The notes below the pieces were generated by a model that worked only from the letters and a program-made list of their open reading frames with translations, was not told the DNA's origin and did no database searches. The position numbers and the translations under genes are program-made. Shown here piece after piece: positions 15,113 through 23,363 of a stretch of DNA of 40,916 nt; within the stretch, counting starts at the first letter, position 1, and every line of letters begins with the position of its first letter. The DNA is taken from positions 1 to 40,916 of the IMG/VR virus record IMGVR_UViG_3300035698_004044; one strand, 5' to 3'. The DNA comes from a virus.

Positions 15113-15131
15113 GATAACCTAAAGGACAAAT

Positions 15132-15213
15132 AATACCCGCTACGATGATCAATCGCCCATAATATACCTTGGGGCTGTTTTCAGTTTTCAGTTGTTGCTT
15201 CGTGGTGGGTATT
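15132..15213 (+). ncRNA. Candidate structured RNA closed by a 13-bp long-range stem
   Basis: The 124-bp gap holds AATACCCGCTACG (15132-15144) and CGTGGTGGGTATT (15201-15213). They pair over 13 positions, 11 Watson-Crick and 2 G-U; the G-U pairs look like compensated drift. Inside, GCCC can pair with GGGC. The element ends about 15 bp before the AAGGAG of the next gene. The string GTGGTGGGTA is shared with the start of the element at 14532, so the two may be related. No family recognised. Confidence 0.45.
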
Positions 15214-15236
15214 TACTTCTAACCAAGGAGTAAATA

Positions 15237-16001
15237 ATGAATCATAGTTATGTAATAAAAGATTTGAAGCATACAAGATGTGAATTACGCAAAAGGGAAA
15301 AATATGTAAAGAAACAAATTGATCAAATAAATGATGCAATTATCACCCTGAGAAGAGCAGAGACGCAAGAGAAGTACAAGTGGGCCGCTGTTAAGGAAGC
15401 TAATCGCAAAAAACGTGAAGATAAAAAAGAACAAGTGAAAAGATATGTATCAATTGGACAAATTAAAAGGGAAAAGTTAGTCAAAGCAGGGAAAGAATTA
15501 AATACGTTACTGGGGGTAGATCCACCAATACCTTTGAACGTCAAGAAAATTAATATCGTAGAAAAAATATATGAGGCAATCCAACTTATTGACCCTGATG
15601 ATACATTTACAAAAACAACAAAAGGTATTATTCAGTTTATCAAAACAATGAATGAAAACGCTTTTAATAAAACAGACGTAAAACTGAACGCATTCAAAAA
15701 AACAACAGTAATACAACAAAGACCAAACAGTGCCCATAGAATAAATTGGGGGTATTCACTACTACTGGCGGTTCAAGAGCAAAGTAAACCAATATCAGCA
15801 GAGCAGATGTTTCACTATTTATATAAACATGAATTTTTTACAAATGAACAGAAAGTAACATTACGAAAAAAAGAATTACAAAAACGGATAGGATGTGCTT
15901 TGCACAATTTGTTTTCGGGTAGAAAAATAAGAAGGACTACGCAGGAGAAACTCAGAATATCCCCCGGACAACATAAAATAATTTATATGTATTACATATG
16001 A
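15237..16001 (+). CDS. Hypothetical coiled-coil protein with winged-helix-like C-terminus
   Basis: 254 residues after AAGGAG. Residues 10-75 are a basic coiled coil rich in Lys/Arg (e.g. ANRKKREDKKEQVKRY). Residues 165-254 (from SAHRINWGYSLLLAVQ) look like a winged-helix domain (SAEQMFHYLYK, then RIGCALHNLFSGRKIRRTT). It could bind DNA as a recombination or replication accessory. Coupled to uvsX by overlapping stop and start. Confidence 0.6.
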   Translation: MNHSYVIKDLKHTRCELRKREKYVKKQIDQINDAIITLRRAETQEKYKWAAVKEANRKKREDKKEQVKRYVSIGQIKREKLVKAGKELNTLLGVDPPIPLNVKKINIVEKIYEAIQLIDPDDTFTKTTKGIIQFIKTMNENAFNKTDVKLNAFKKTTVIQQRPNSAHRINWGYSLLLAVQEQSKPISAEQMFHYLYKHEFFTNEQKVTLRKKELQKRIGCALHNLFSGRKIRRTTQEKLRISPGQHKIIYMYYI

Positions 16002-17203
16002 AAAATTTAATAAGCCAAATAAAAGGATCTAAGGTGAAACGTACTAAAAAGAGTGGAGTAGATGGTAACACGGAAACAATGATCAGTACGGGAAGTACTC
16101 AAATGGATCTTGCTATTTCAGGTGGTCGGGTTCGTGGGGGTGGTCTTCCCGGAGGTATTCTTGTAGAAATATCAGGACCGAAAGGAGCAGGTAAAACAGT
16201 TCTGTTATGCGAAATAGCAGGAGGTGTGCAAAGACAAAAGGGTGACGTTCTGTTTGGTGATCCTGAAGGGCGTTTAAATAAAGCGTTTGCTAAAATTTTT
16301 GATCTTGATACCGATGAAATGGAGTATCAAATGCCTGATAAAGTTCCTCAGTTATTTGGTGCTGTCAGAGAATGGGAACCCGGAGTTGAAGGTGCATTAA
16401 AGAAATCAGATATCAAAAAGATGCGGAAAGAAGCACTTATTGAGTACATTGAAGACAACGACCTCCCCATCAATCTTGATCTGAAAAAGTACAATGAAGT
16501 AAAAGAACTTAGAAAAGATGTGAACAAAGCGATTGAAAATTTCAATGGTAAATTAAGTAAGGATACAGGAATTATTCATGGTATCTTTGCTGATTCTCTT
16601 GCTTCACTGAGTACTGATATCGAAATGGATACAGAAGACGGTGATAAAATGGGGATGCGCAGAGCAAAAGAGTTCAGTGAGCAAACCAGAATTACTTGCC
16701 GTGTTATCACAAAAAAGAATTATCTGATGGTCTGTTCAAATCAGCAACGAAGTTCCGGTGACACTTCTGGTTACGGTAAAAAGACAACTACTCCCGGTGG
16801 GTTTGCAATGGGTTATTACGCTTCTGTTCGTATTGAACTGTTTGAACCTGAAAAGAAAGCTGATGAAAAAAAGATTCATGGGAAAACGATCAAAAAAGTA
16901 AACAGAATAAAAGTCAAAGCGTACATTGAAAAGAATTCCTGTTGGAAACCTTACCGCACAGCAGAATTCACATTGCTTTTAGATTATGGCATTGATGATA
17001 TCAGAGACAACCTGCAATACCTCAAAGATTACAGTTCTGACAAATCATACATTGTGAAAGGAAAGTCCTTTAAATCAATTGATGATGCCATTGAATTTGT
17101 AGAAGAGCATGAACTTGAAGATCAGATCAAAAACAAGGTAATTGATTTGTGGGAAGAAATTGAGGATAAATTCAAAATTGATCGTAAACCGAAACGGAGG
17201 TAA
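15998..17203 (+). CDS. uvsX: UvsX/RecA-like recombinase
   Basis: 401 residues. Walker A is GPKGAGKT (60-67). A Walker B-like segment is IIHGIFADSLASLST, followed by the loop region ITKKNYLMVCSNQQRSS and a glycine-rich GGFAMGYYASVRIEL, as in RecA/UvsX and related phage recombinases. It forms filaments on ssDNA and pairs homologous strands. The ATG at 15998 overlaps the previous stop; a GTG at 16034 with AAGGATCT upstream is an alternative start. A lysine-rich helical insertion lies around residues 130-190. Partners in the operon are the ssDNA-binding protein and perhaps the protein at 12146. Confidence 0.88.
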   Translation: MKNLISQIKGSKVKRTKKSGVDGNTETMISTGSTQMDLAISGGRVRGGGLPGGILVEISGPKGAGKTVLLCEIAGGVQRQKGDVLFGDPEGRLNKAFAKIFDLDTDEMEYQMPDKVPQLFGAVREWEPGVEGALKKSDIKKMRKEALIEYIEDNDLPINLDLKKYNEVKELRKDVNKAIENFNGKLSKDTGIIHGIFADSLASLSTDIEMDTEDGDKMGMRRAKEFSEQTRITCRVITKKNYLMVCSNQQRSSGDTSGYGKKTTTPGGFAMGYYASVRIELFEPEKKADEKKIHGKTIKKVNRIKVKAYIEKNSCWKPYRTAEFTLLLDYGIDDIRDNLQYLKDYSSDKSYIVKGKSFKSIDDAIEFVEEHELEDQIKNKVIDLWEEIEDKFKIDRKPKRR

Positions 17204-17207
17204 AGTA

Positions 17208-17381
17208 ATGGAATGTCCGGAAGGATGGCAGTTCGGTAGGGATTGGGAAGAAAAGGATGAATGCGCAGAATGTAATGTGTTCACATGGACTGACTGTGCA
17301 GGTGAATGGTCATTGGGTATGTATGGCAGAGCATTTAGACTCAGATTGATCAACCGCAACTTTGATAAAGTGCTGGCATGA
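17208..17381 (+). CDS. Cys-rich zinc-knuckle-like small protein
   Basis: 57 residues, starting at 17208 after CGGAGGT. It opens MECPEGWQFGRDW and continues with KDECAEC and WTDC. The same arrangement (CPxGxx[FW]GxD, then CxxC, then a Trp and Cys) forms the C-terminal tail of the ssDNA-binding protein at 12860. It may bind zinc. The paralogy suggests that the two bind the same partner, or that the module moved within the genome. Confidence 0.6.
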   Translation: MECPEGWQFGRDWEEKDECAECNVFTWTDCAGEWSLGMYGRAFRLRLINRNFDKVLA

Positions 17382-17890
17382 AACGCAAACTCATTCCAGT
17401 ACCCCAAAAAGACCTACGTGCTTTCAGACGCAAGCAATGGCTCAGGCAGAATAAACGATGTGCTGTTACAGGTTTAAAAGTCCGCTTTACTGAATCCGTA
17501 GTTGATCATAAGCACAAGGCAAAAGTGGAACCTGTAGGAGTCGATGGGAAGGGCTTAATCAGGGGCGTTCTTCATTTCGGGGTGAATGCATTAGAGGGTA
17601 AGATAAGTAACGCATATAAGCGGTACGGGCTGAAGAAAGTAGCACCATTGCCTGAGATATTAAGAGGGATTGCTAAATTCTTAGAAAATCCCCCTGTTAA
17701 AGGTTATATTCATCCATCAGCTATACCGAAAATCAAAAAGAAGAAGCTGAACAAAACAGATATCAAACGAGTAAATAAATACTGGAATCAGATGTACCCG
17801 AAAAGAAAGTTACCCAAACCATCTAAAACCGTAACAAAAGAATGGGCAGAGTACATTAAACAGTCAAGAGAACTTGCGGGATTAAAATAA
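17378..17890 (+). CDS. Recombination endonuclease VII (His-Me/HNH resolvase)
   Basis: 170 residues. The endonuclease VII pattern is clear: CAVTGL (from Cys28), VVDHKHK with D43 and H44, then GLIRGVLHFGVN with Asn70 and GK. This corresponds to the DH...RG.L...N active-site series of T4 gp49. It resolves branched DNA such as Holliday junctions before packaging. T4 gp49 has four zinc-binding Cys; only one matching Cys is evident here, so the structural zinc may be absent. Confidence 0.82.
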   Translation: MKRKLIPVPQKDLRAFRRKQWLRQNKRCAVTGLKVRFTESVVDHKHKAKVEPVGVDGKGLIRGVLHFGVNALEGKISNAYKRYGLKKVAPLPEILRGIAKFLENPPVKGYIHPSAIPKIKKKKLNKTDIKRVNKYWNQMYPKRKLPKPSKTVTKEWAEYIKQSRELAGLK

Positions 17891-18225
17891 TGAAAAAAGT
17901 ATGCGAAACCTGTGATGAACTGGTAATCACCCAAGGAAATCCGAACGTACATCCATATATGTGTAAAATAGTTGAACGAAAGATTTTAGCACCGTGGAAA
18001 GCGCAGGAATGGTGTCCAAAAACAAACCCAAGGAAAGCAATACGTAAAAGGCACGCCTGTTACACGCAAACATCTGAAAAAGAAGAAATATTTATGAATG
18101 GCTTGTCTTTTACAAAACTGCCCAAATATCTGGAGGGATTGAGGGGTAGGGATCAAAAATTAACTGATTTTAATATCGCAAACTTAATCACAGCAACCAA
18201 AGAACGAATAAAACAAGGAGATTAA
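17890..18225 (+). CDS. Hypothetical protein with N-terminal Cys cluster
   Basis: 111 residues. The N-terminal half has CETC, then MCKI, EWCP and ACYT, enough Cys for a zinc site. The C-terminal half (from FMNGLSFTKLPKYLEGLRGR) is helical. No family recognised. Start and stop are closely spaced with both neighbours. Confidence 0.55.
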   Translation: MKKVCETCDELVITQGNPNVHPYMCKIVERKILAPWKAQEWCPKTNPRKAIRKRHACYTQTSEKEEIFMNGLSFTKLPKYLEGLRGRDQKLTDFNIANLITATKERIKQGD

Positions 18226-18227
18226 TC

Positions 18228-18509
18228 ATGAAGAACGAAATCGTAGTTACACCCGGAATGAAAATCAAAGACTTGAACATTAAAGAAGCTGTTGACGCTG
18301 AACTGGTCAACGAACGGAAAGACGCAATCATCCGCACCACAAAAAATCTTCAGTTAGCTATTGCGAAAAGCAAAGCGGTATCCGTCAAACTGGAGAAGAA
18401 GCTGGAAGAATTGATGGAAGTTGACGTGAACGAATTGATCAATGATCCATACTGGAAAAACAAACTGATGGAATTTGATACCGGGAAAAATGGAAGATAT
18501 ATTGATTGA
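18228..18509 (+). CDS. Hypothetical helical protein
   Basis: 93 residues after AAGGAG. Mostly a charged helix (TTKNLQLAIAKSKAVSVKLE followed by KKLEELMEV), probably a coiled coil, preceded by a short beta segment. Function unknown. Confidence 0.6.
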   Translation: MKNEIVVTPGMKIKDLNIKEAVDAELVNERKDAIIRTTKNLQLAIAKSKAVSVKLEKKLEELMEVDVNELINDPYWKNKLMEFDTGKNGRYID

Positions 18510-18530
18510 AGCAATGATCCTCCTCTGCAC

Positions 18531-18788
18531 GTGAATTGCAGATCGTTTGCAGAGCAGTTACTTAACCGTCCTGATGGAAGACCCCCACCACCAGTATGTA
18601 TCGGGTATGCTACTGGTATACGGTATGAAGTAGCAGGTGGGCAACAGATTGGCGTGATTTTAGAAGTTGGTAAAGGTTCTGGGAAAAGGGATGTTTCTGT
18701 TGACCTTAATAATAACGTTGAGCTTGGTGATATGATGTACGTTATGCCGGATGGGAAGGTGACTAATGACCCAAATCACTCCCGATAA
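18531..18788 (+). CDS. Hypothetical small protein (GTG start)
   Basis: 85 residues with a GTG start and no good ribosome site, so the start is uncertain. The body has glycine-rich beta segments (GGQQIGVILEVGKGSG, then YVMPDGKV) suggesting a small beta barrel. The end overlaps the next gene by 23 bp. No family recognised. Confidence 0.45.
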   Translation: MNCRSFAEQLLNRPDGRPPPPVCIGYATGIRYEVAGGQQIGVILEVGKGSGKRDVSVDLNNNVELGDMMYVMPDGKVTNDPNHSR

Positions 18789-19119
18789 AAAAGATACATT
18801 CTTATTTGCTAACGGGGATCAACTGGTAATTGGATTTGGTGGTTGGGCAATTTCTACTCAATTTCTTTTGACACAACTGAACATACCCACCCCAAGATAT
18901 GAAACCATAGACACAACTTCAATTACTGATCCTGCTCGTCAATACACGATAGGGGCACGGGTTATGTCACAAATTGATCTTACCTTAGAATGTGTTGGGC
19001 AGATTACAATGATAGAGGACTTCGACCCTGCTGAAATGCAGTTTGAAAAAGGAATGTTCAACAAATTGAGTATTAATGAAATGTTTGAAATCATAAATCA
19101 ACGATTAACGAGGAAATAA
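18766..19119 (+). CDS. Hypothetical protein
   Basis: 117 residues after GGGAAGGTGAC. Mixed alpha/beta with a glycine-rich FLFANGDQLVIGFGGWAIS near the start and a C-terminal helix. No motif recognised. The stop overlaps the next start by one base, so it is probably coupled to the split Rad50-like genes. Confidence 0.55.
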   Translation: MTQITPDKKDTFLFANGDQLVIGFGGWAISTQFLLTQLNIPTPRYETIDTTSITDPARQYTIGARVMSQIDLTLECVGQITMIEDFDPAEMQFEKGMFNKLSINEMFEIINQRLTRK

Positions 19120-20189
19120 TGATTAAATCAGCGCAAATTAGGAACTTTGAAAGCTGGTTAAAAGTGAAACTGATATTCCACGAAGGCGTAAATGTCTTCG
19201 TTGGTTTATCAGACACCGGAAAGTCGGGATTGTTTAGGGCACTTAGATGGCCGTTAAGAAATGCTCCGTCTGGTGATAAGTTCATTTCCGATCTTTCAGA
19301 AGCAAAGGGGAAAGCAACCTCAAGTATAATCAGCTTTGACAAAAACGATTTTATTGCACGCACAAAGAAAGGAAGTACAAATGCGTATGAAGTAAACGAT
19401 ATGGAGTTGGCGGCTTTTGGTGTTTCAGTGCCGGAAGAAGTCGAAAAAGTATCCAGAATGAATGATATTAACATTCAGCGTCAGATCGAGCCTTTCTTTC
19501 TATTGTCTAAAACAGCCGGTGAACGGGGAAAGTTCTTTAACAAGATTGCTGGAATTGACAAAATAGATAAAGCCACAACTTACGCAACTGCTAAAATCAA
19601 GATTGAAAAAGGTAAACGAGTAAATGCTGAAAGTGAAATTAGTCGCATTGAAAAGGAGTTAAAACAATACAAGCATCTTGGAAAGCTGGAAAAGAAAATA
19701 ACGAAACTCAGGAAACTGGAAGACCAAGTTCAGGAAATGGAACTCAGAGCAAACAAGATACAAAGATTAATTCTCAAACGGGATACAGTTCTTGCAGAAC
19801 TTTCCGAAGTGAATAAGGTAGATTTTAAGGATTTAAAAACAAAACAAGAAAAAGCATTCAGCCTTATCAAGAAAGTAGAGGGAGTTGCACTTGAACTAAA
19901 ACAGATCGAAAGATTAGTTACCAAACGAAATCATGTTCTCGATCAATTATCTGAAGTACGTGATCTGGATTTTAAAGATTTAAAAACAAAACAAGAAAAA
20001 GCGTTTGAACTTATCAAGAAATCCGATCAGAAACAACGTGAGCTAAACAGGATCAAACAATTGTATGAAAAGAGATGTGGTATAAGGGAGCAACTAAGAA
20101 GTGCTGAAAAACAGCTTGTCCTTCGATCTAACGAATTTAAGCGTATACGTCCTAATATCTGTCCGCTTTGTGAAGGAGTTTGGAAATGA
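19119..20189 (+). CDS. Rad50/SbcC-like ATPase, N-terminal half ending at a zinc hook
   Basis: 356 residues. Walker A is GLSDTGKS (29-36). A coiled coil runs from about residue 160 and ends in CPLC (348-351), the zinc-hook motif, right before the stop. This is the ascending half of a Rad50/SbcC/gp46 protein; the descending half with signature and Walker B is the separate gene at 21548. The coiled coil contains a 49-residue tandem duplication. With the nuclease at 20186 it would form a gp46/gp47-type complex that processes DNA ends for recombination. Confidence 0.85.
   Translation: MIKSAQIRNFESWLKVKLIFHEGVNVFVGLSDTGKSGLFRALRWPLRNAPSGDKFISDLSEAKGKATSSIISFDKNDFIARTKKGSTNAYEVNDMELAAFGVSVPEEVEKVSRMNDINIQRQIEPFFLLSKTAGERGKFFNKIAGIDKIDKATTYATAKIKIEKGKRVNAESEISRIEKELKQYKHLGKLEKKITKLRKLEDQVQEMELRANKIQRLILKRDTVLAELSEVNKVDFKDLKTKQEKAFSLIKKVEGVALELKQIERLVTKRNHVLDQLSEVRDLDFKDLKTKQEKAFELIKKSDQKQRELNRIKQLYEKRCGIREQLRSAEKQLVLRSNEFKRIRPNICPLCEGVWK
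19758..20105 (+). repeat. 147-bp tandem duplication in the Rad50-like coiled coil
   Basis: Unit 1 spans 19758-19904 and unit 2 spans 19905-20051. Both encode I-x-R-L-x-x-K-R then LSEV and the identical segment DFKDLKTKQEKAF followed by LIKK. A partial third unit (IKQLYEKRCGI) starts at 20052. The period is exactly 49 codons, i.e. seven heptads, so the duplication lengthens the coiled coil without breaking its register. Confidence 0.8.
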
Positions 20190-21121
20190 AAAGAACAAAA
20201 GCACCAGAACAAGAACCGAAACAAGTTGATGCTATAATTTTTTCTGATATTCATTTAACGGAAACCACTCCAATATGTAGAACTGATAATTATATTCAAG
20301 CTCAAAAAAATAAATTAAATTTCATTTCTGATCTCCAACTGGAACACCAATGTCCAGTATTGTGTGCTGGAGATATATTTAATGGGTGGAAGCCGTCCCC
20401 GTGGTTGATCTCATTTGCTTTAAAATACCTACCGGATGAACTAATTGCTATTCCCGGACAACATGATCTTCAGCAACATAGTTTGGAATTGATTGAGAAT
20501 AGTGGATTCAATGCTTTGATGGAAGCAGGAAAGATTCAATATGAAAATGGGTGGACTCATAAATCACCATACGATTTTGATGCATTGCTTATTCCATTTG
20601 GGGTATCCATCCCAGAAATGCGATCAGATCCTATCAAAGCAAAACGGGAAGTACTCATACTCCACCAACTCACATGGCAGAAACTTCCTTTTCCGGGGGC
20701 AGATCCAGAAGGGAACGCAAGGAAACTATTAAAAACTAATCCTGACTTTGATCTGATCATTACTGGTGATAACCATCAGGCGTTTACTGAAGAGTACAAA
20801 GGTAGATTATTAGTAAACCCCGGATCTATGCTTAGAAAGACCGCTGATCAGATTGATTTTAAGCCCCGTGTTTACCTTTGGAACGCTGAATCGAACTCAG
20901 TATCAATAAAATATTTACCTATCGAAAATGGGGCTGTTACCCGCATTCATTTGGATATTGAAGAAGAACGTGAGCACCGATTAGACAGTTTCATTGAATT
21001 GATTGAATCCGAAGACTTTGAAGTGGGTGTTGATTTTGAAAAGAATATGAAACGAACATTGAAAAGAAGCAAGGTTGATAAATCAATAACAAGCAAAGTT
21101 CTGGAGGCATTAGATGCGTAA
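20186..21121 (+). CDS. SbcD/Mre11/gp47-like nuclease
   Basis: 311 residues. The ATG at 20186 follows AAGGAG and overlaps the upstream stop. Metallophosphoesterase motifs occur in order: SDIH (D21, H23), AGDIFNG, PGQHD, ILHQ and TGDNHQ. These bind the two metal ions of Mre11-family nucleases. The gene lies between the two halves of its ATPase partner. The last 70 residues are helical and charged and may bind the ATPase coiled coil. Confidence 0.9.
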   Translation: MKRTKAPEQEPKQVDAIIFSDIHLTETTPICRTDNYIQAQKNKLNFISDLQLEHQCPVLCAGDIFNGWKPSPWLISFALKYLPDELIAIPGQHDLQQHSLELIENSGFNALMEAGKIQYENGWTHKSPYDFDALLIPFGVSIPEMRSDPIKAKREVLILHQLTWQKLPFPGADPEGNARKLLKTNPDFDLIITGDNHQAFTEEYKGRLLVNPGSMLRKTADQIDFKPRVYLWNAESNSVSIKYLPIENGAVTRIHLDIEEEREHRLDSFIELIESEDFEVGVDFEKNMKRTLKRSKVDKSITSKVLEALDA

Positions 21122-21308
21122 AGATAAAATTAAAGTGTATCTATTTAACGTTTTAACTTTTTTTATATATGGAATGTTTGTTTCCTTCTGTGCAGGTATG
21201 ATAGAAAATATTTACCCAGATAAATATAAAATGATTTGGTCAGTTCAGGGGATCACGATTGCATTTATAATTGATTTTATTTTCAACAGGGAGAAAAAAG
21301 ATGAGTAA
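21114..21308 (+). CDS. Small membrane protein
   Basis: 64 residues after CTGGAGG. Two membrane helices (VLTFFIYGMFVSFCAGMI and SVQGITIAFIIDFIF) with basic ends. It overlaps both neighbours by 8 bp. Function unknown. Confidence 0.6.
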   Translation: MRKDKIKVYLFNVLTFFIYGMFVSFCAGMIENIYPDKYKMIWSVQGITIAFIIDFIFNREKKDE

Positions 21309-21561
21309 CGCAAAATTAACGCAACAACTCACGGATCTGGGGCAAGAAATAGATAATCTGAAAACAAAAAGTACTGAACTCAATACCGAATTGAATATCA
21401 TTGATACTGATCTGGAAGCAAACGGAATCAAGAACCCAGAAAAAGCAGGTGATACGGTAAAGAAATTAATGAAAGAAGTGGATGAAATTAACTCCCAGAT
21501 CACCGATTTGATTGATTCAATCGAAAATTTACTTGAGGAAGAAGACGATGAAAGCGAGTAA
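21301..21561 (+). CDS. Small acidic coiled-coil protein
   Basis: 86 residues, start at 21301 after GGGAGAAAA. It is almost entirely a coiled coil (e.g. LTDLGQEIDNLKTKSTELNT) with an acidic end. It lies between the nuclease and the C-terminal ATPase half and may be a third part of that complex (inferred from position only). Confidence 0.6.
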   Translation: MSNAKLTQQLTDLGQEIDNLKTKSTELNTELNIIDTDLEANGIKNPEKAGDTVKKLMKEVDEINSQITDLIDSIENLLEEEDDESE

Positions 21562-22165
21562 CTACCAAAGCACGCTGGATCAACTGAAGGGCAAACGGGA
21601 CACATTAGACGAGGAGCTTTCCCGGTACACCCGGATTCAAGAAACTTCTGAACGTAATGAGCAAGAATGGGAACTGGCAAAAGCATTAATTGTGGATGTA
21701 GGACTGAAAACGCAACAGCAACTTCAATACCAGATTAGCAATCTAACCACGTTAGCAATGGAGGCCGTATTTGATGATCCGTATGAAGTAGAAATCACTT
21801 TTGTTCCCAGACGAGGAAAAACTGAATGTGACATCTTCTTTAAAAGAAATGGGAAATATAGAGACCCTCTTGAAAGCAGTGGACTTGGTGCGGCGGACAT
21901 TGCTTCTTTCGCTTTACGGGTCGCCGCATTATCAATGTCAAAAAATAAATTACGAAAGGTACTTTTGTTTGACGAACCATTCCAGCACCTTAAAGGAGCG
22001 ATACCGAACAAGCGGGCAATACAGATGATTAAGGAAATATCAGACAGATTGAAAATTCAGATCATTACCGTGTCAGATGAACGAACCCCATTATCAGAGA
22101 TTGAAAAAGGGGCGGATAAAATATTTCATGTGGAACGGTTAAAAGGAATATCAAAGGTGAATTAA
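21548..22165 (+). CDS. Rad50/SbcC-like ATPase, C-terminal half
   Basis: 205 residues, start at 21548 after GAGGAAG. A short coiled coil is followed by the ABC signature-like ESSGLGAADIASFALR, Walker B KVLLFDEPFQHLKG and the switch segment IITVSDE. It complements the Walker A half at 19119; together they would form a functional nucleotide-binding head. Unlike the N-half it has no CxxC hook, so the zinc hook can only form from the N-half protein. Confidence 0.85.
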   Translation: MKASNYQSTLDQLKGKRDTLDEELSRYTRIQETSERNEQEWELAKALIVDVGLKTQQQLQYQISNLTTLAMEAVFDDPYEVEITFVPRRGKTECDIFFKRNGKYRDPLESSGLGAADIASFALRVAALSMSKNKLRKVLLFDEPFQHLKGAIPNKRAIQMIKEISDRLKIQIITVSDERTPLSEIEKGADKIFHVERLKGISKVN

Positions 22166-22179
22166 AAAGGAGAAAGAAG

Positions 22180-22341
22180 ATGCTTTTTAAAATATTAGTT
22201 TTCTTTATTATCACATTAGGAACGGCCACTACACCGAATAGCGGGATTGTTCATAAAGAGGCGTTTGTGGTTAAAAGTATTGAACGGGCGACTATGGAAA
22301 AATACTTGGATAGAATAGAAAATCCGGACAAGAGAAATTAA
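22180..22341 (+). CDS. Small protein with N-terminal signal or membrane helix
   Basis: 53 residues after AAAAGGAG. It opens MLFKILVFFIITLGTATTP, a hydrophobic helix that could be a signal peptide or anchor, followed by a charged tail (MEKYLDRIENPDK). Last gene of the plus-strand operon, just before the terminator. Function unknown. Confidence 0.55.
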   Translation: MLFKILVFFIITLGTATTPNSGIVHKEAFVVKSIERATMEKYLDRIENPDKRN

Positions 22342-22383
22342 ACGGATTGATCTACTTGGGGTTGACTTTGAGTGACGAACCAA

Positions 22384-22417
22384 AAAAGCCCCGAATCTTT
22401 AATAGACCGGGGCTTTT
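22384..22417. terminator. Bidirectional rho-independent terminator
   Basis: AAAAGCCCCG and CGGGGCTTTT form a perfect 10-bp stem with a 14-nt loop, with A-run and T-run at the two sides. It lies between the convergent plus- and minus-strand operons and can stop transcription from both directions. Confidence 0.9.
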
Positions 22418-22434
22418 AGTTTTACTTGTTTTTG

Positions 22435-22884
22435 TTATTTATTAATCAAATCACCGAGCGCACCAAGGATCAACTCATTCTGGGCAATCACCTTTTGCAC
22501 ATCAATAGTCAACTGCTCCAGTGCTGAAAGTGGTTTTGACATTGATGATTCTCCGAAAGCATCCCCTACTGGCTTAATAACAACAGGTGGAGCAACATCA
22601 AGCCACTTTGCGGTAAATGGGAAATCTTCTGCGCCAGCTTTAAACTTAACTGTAGCATCCGCAATAAATTTTCCCACGGGTGGTATCAGTGTTAACGTGA
22701 TAGGCATTTTAAAGCCAGACGACCACAGGTATTTCGGTGAATCAATCATTACAGGGTCGTCTTCTTGGCTTCCCCAACGGGCATCAATCTGGATTTTTCC
22801 TCCATTCGGGTCTAAAAAAGTTTTCTTTGATCCGCTTGCACATTTAAATTCTGCAATAGTGTCTGTTAATTTAAAAAGTGTCAT
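22435..22884 (-). CDS. Hypothetical protein, last gene of the minus-strand operon
   Basis: 149 residues after AGGAGGACTAATT. The N-terminal 90 residues are beta-rich (ITLTLIPPVGKF, ATVKFKAG), and the C-terminal part ends in a helix (ALEQLTIDVQKVIAQNELIL). It could be a late structural or capsid-surface protein, but I recognise no family. Confidence 0.6.
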   Translation of the reverse strand: MTLFKLTDTIAEFKCASGSKKTFLDPNGGKIQIDARWGSQEDDPVMIDSPKYLWSSGFKMPITLTLIPPVGKFIADATVKFKAGAEDFPFTAKWLDVAPPVVIKPVGDAFGESSMSKPLSALEQLTIDVQKVIAQNELILGALGDLINK

Positions 22885-22899
22885 AATTAGTCCTCCTCT

Positions 22900-23349
22900 T
22901 TATTGTGTGATTGAGTAACTTCTCACAGCTACCCAAACCAGTTCGGGCCAGATGTTGGCCCATATTTTTTTCCAGAAATGCCCGTTTGCTCTCGCTTTCA
23001 TTTCATTTTTTACAATCTCAAACAATAATGTATCTGCTTTTACCCTGCCATCTTTTAAGATAATCCCTCTGTGATACAGTTGGCAACAAGCGTCATGCAC
23101 ACATGATCCGAACATGATCGAGTCATGATCAGTGCAACCACTCGCGCCGTCCCATGAATAGCCAGATTTAAAATGAATAGTCTTGTCCATGAGGATACTG
23201 AAAAATTGTTCTTGATACTCCTGAATCGGTTTTATATCTGTCCGAACAGTCATTTCGCCAAGCAGGGTGTACTTCCAACCGTTTTTCATTTTTGGCATAG
23301 ATGAATACAGGAATTTACCACTGACTAATCTTTTTGAATAAACTCTCAT
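22900..23349 (-). CDS. DUF1353-like protein
   Basis: 149 residues if started at the ATG at 23349 (after TGAGGG); an ATG at 23364 is possible. The segment HFKSGYSWDGASG followed by HDACCQLYH matches the DUF1353 phage family (pattern: ...SWDGAS... HD.. Y). These genes sit near lysis genes in many phages; function not established. Confidence 0.7.
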   Translation of the reverse strand: MRVYSKRLVSGKFLYSSMPKMKNGWKYTLLGEMTVRTDIKPIQEYQEQFFSILMDKTIHFKSGYSWDGASGCTDHDSIMFGSCVHDACCQLYHRGIILKDGRVKADTLLFEIVKNEMKARANGHFWKKIWANIWPELVWVAVRSYSITQ

Positions 23350-23363
23350 TTTGTGTACCCTCA

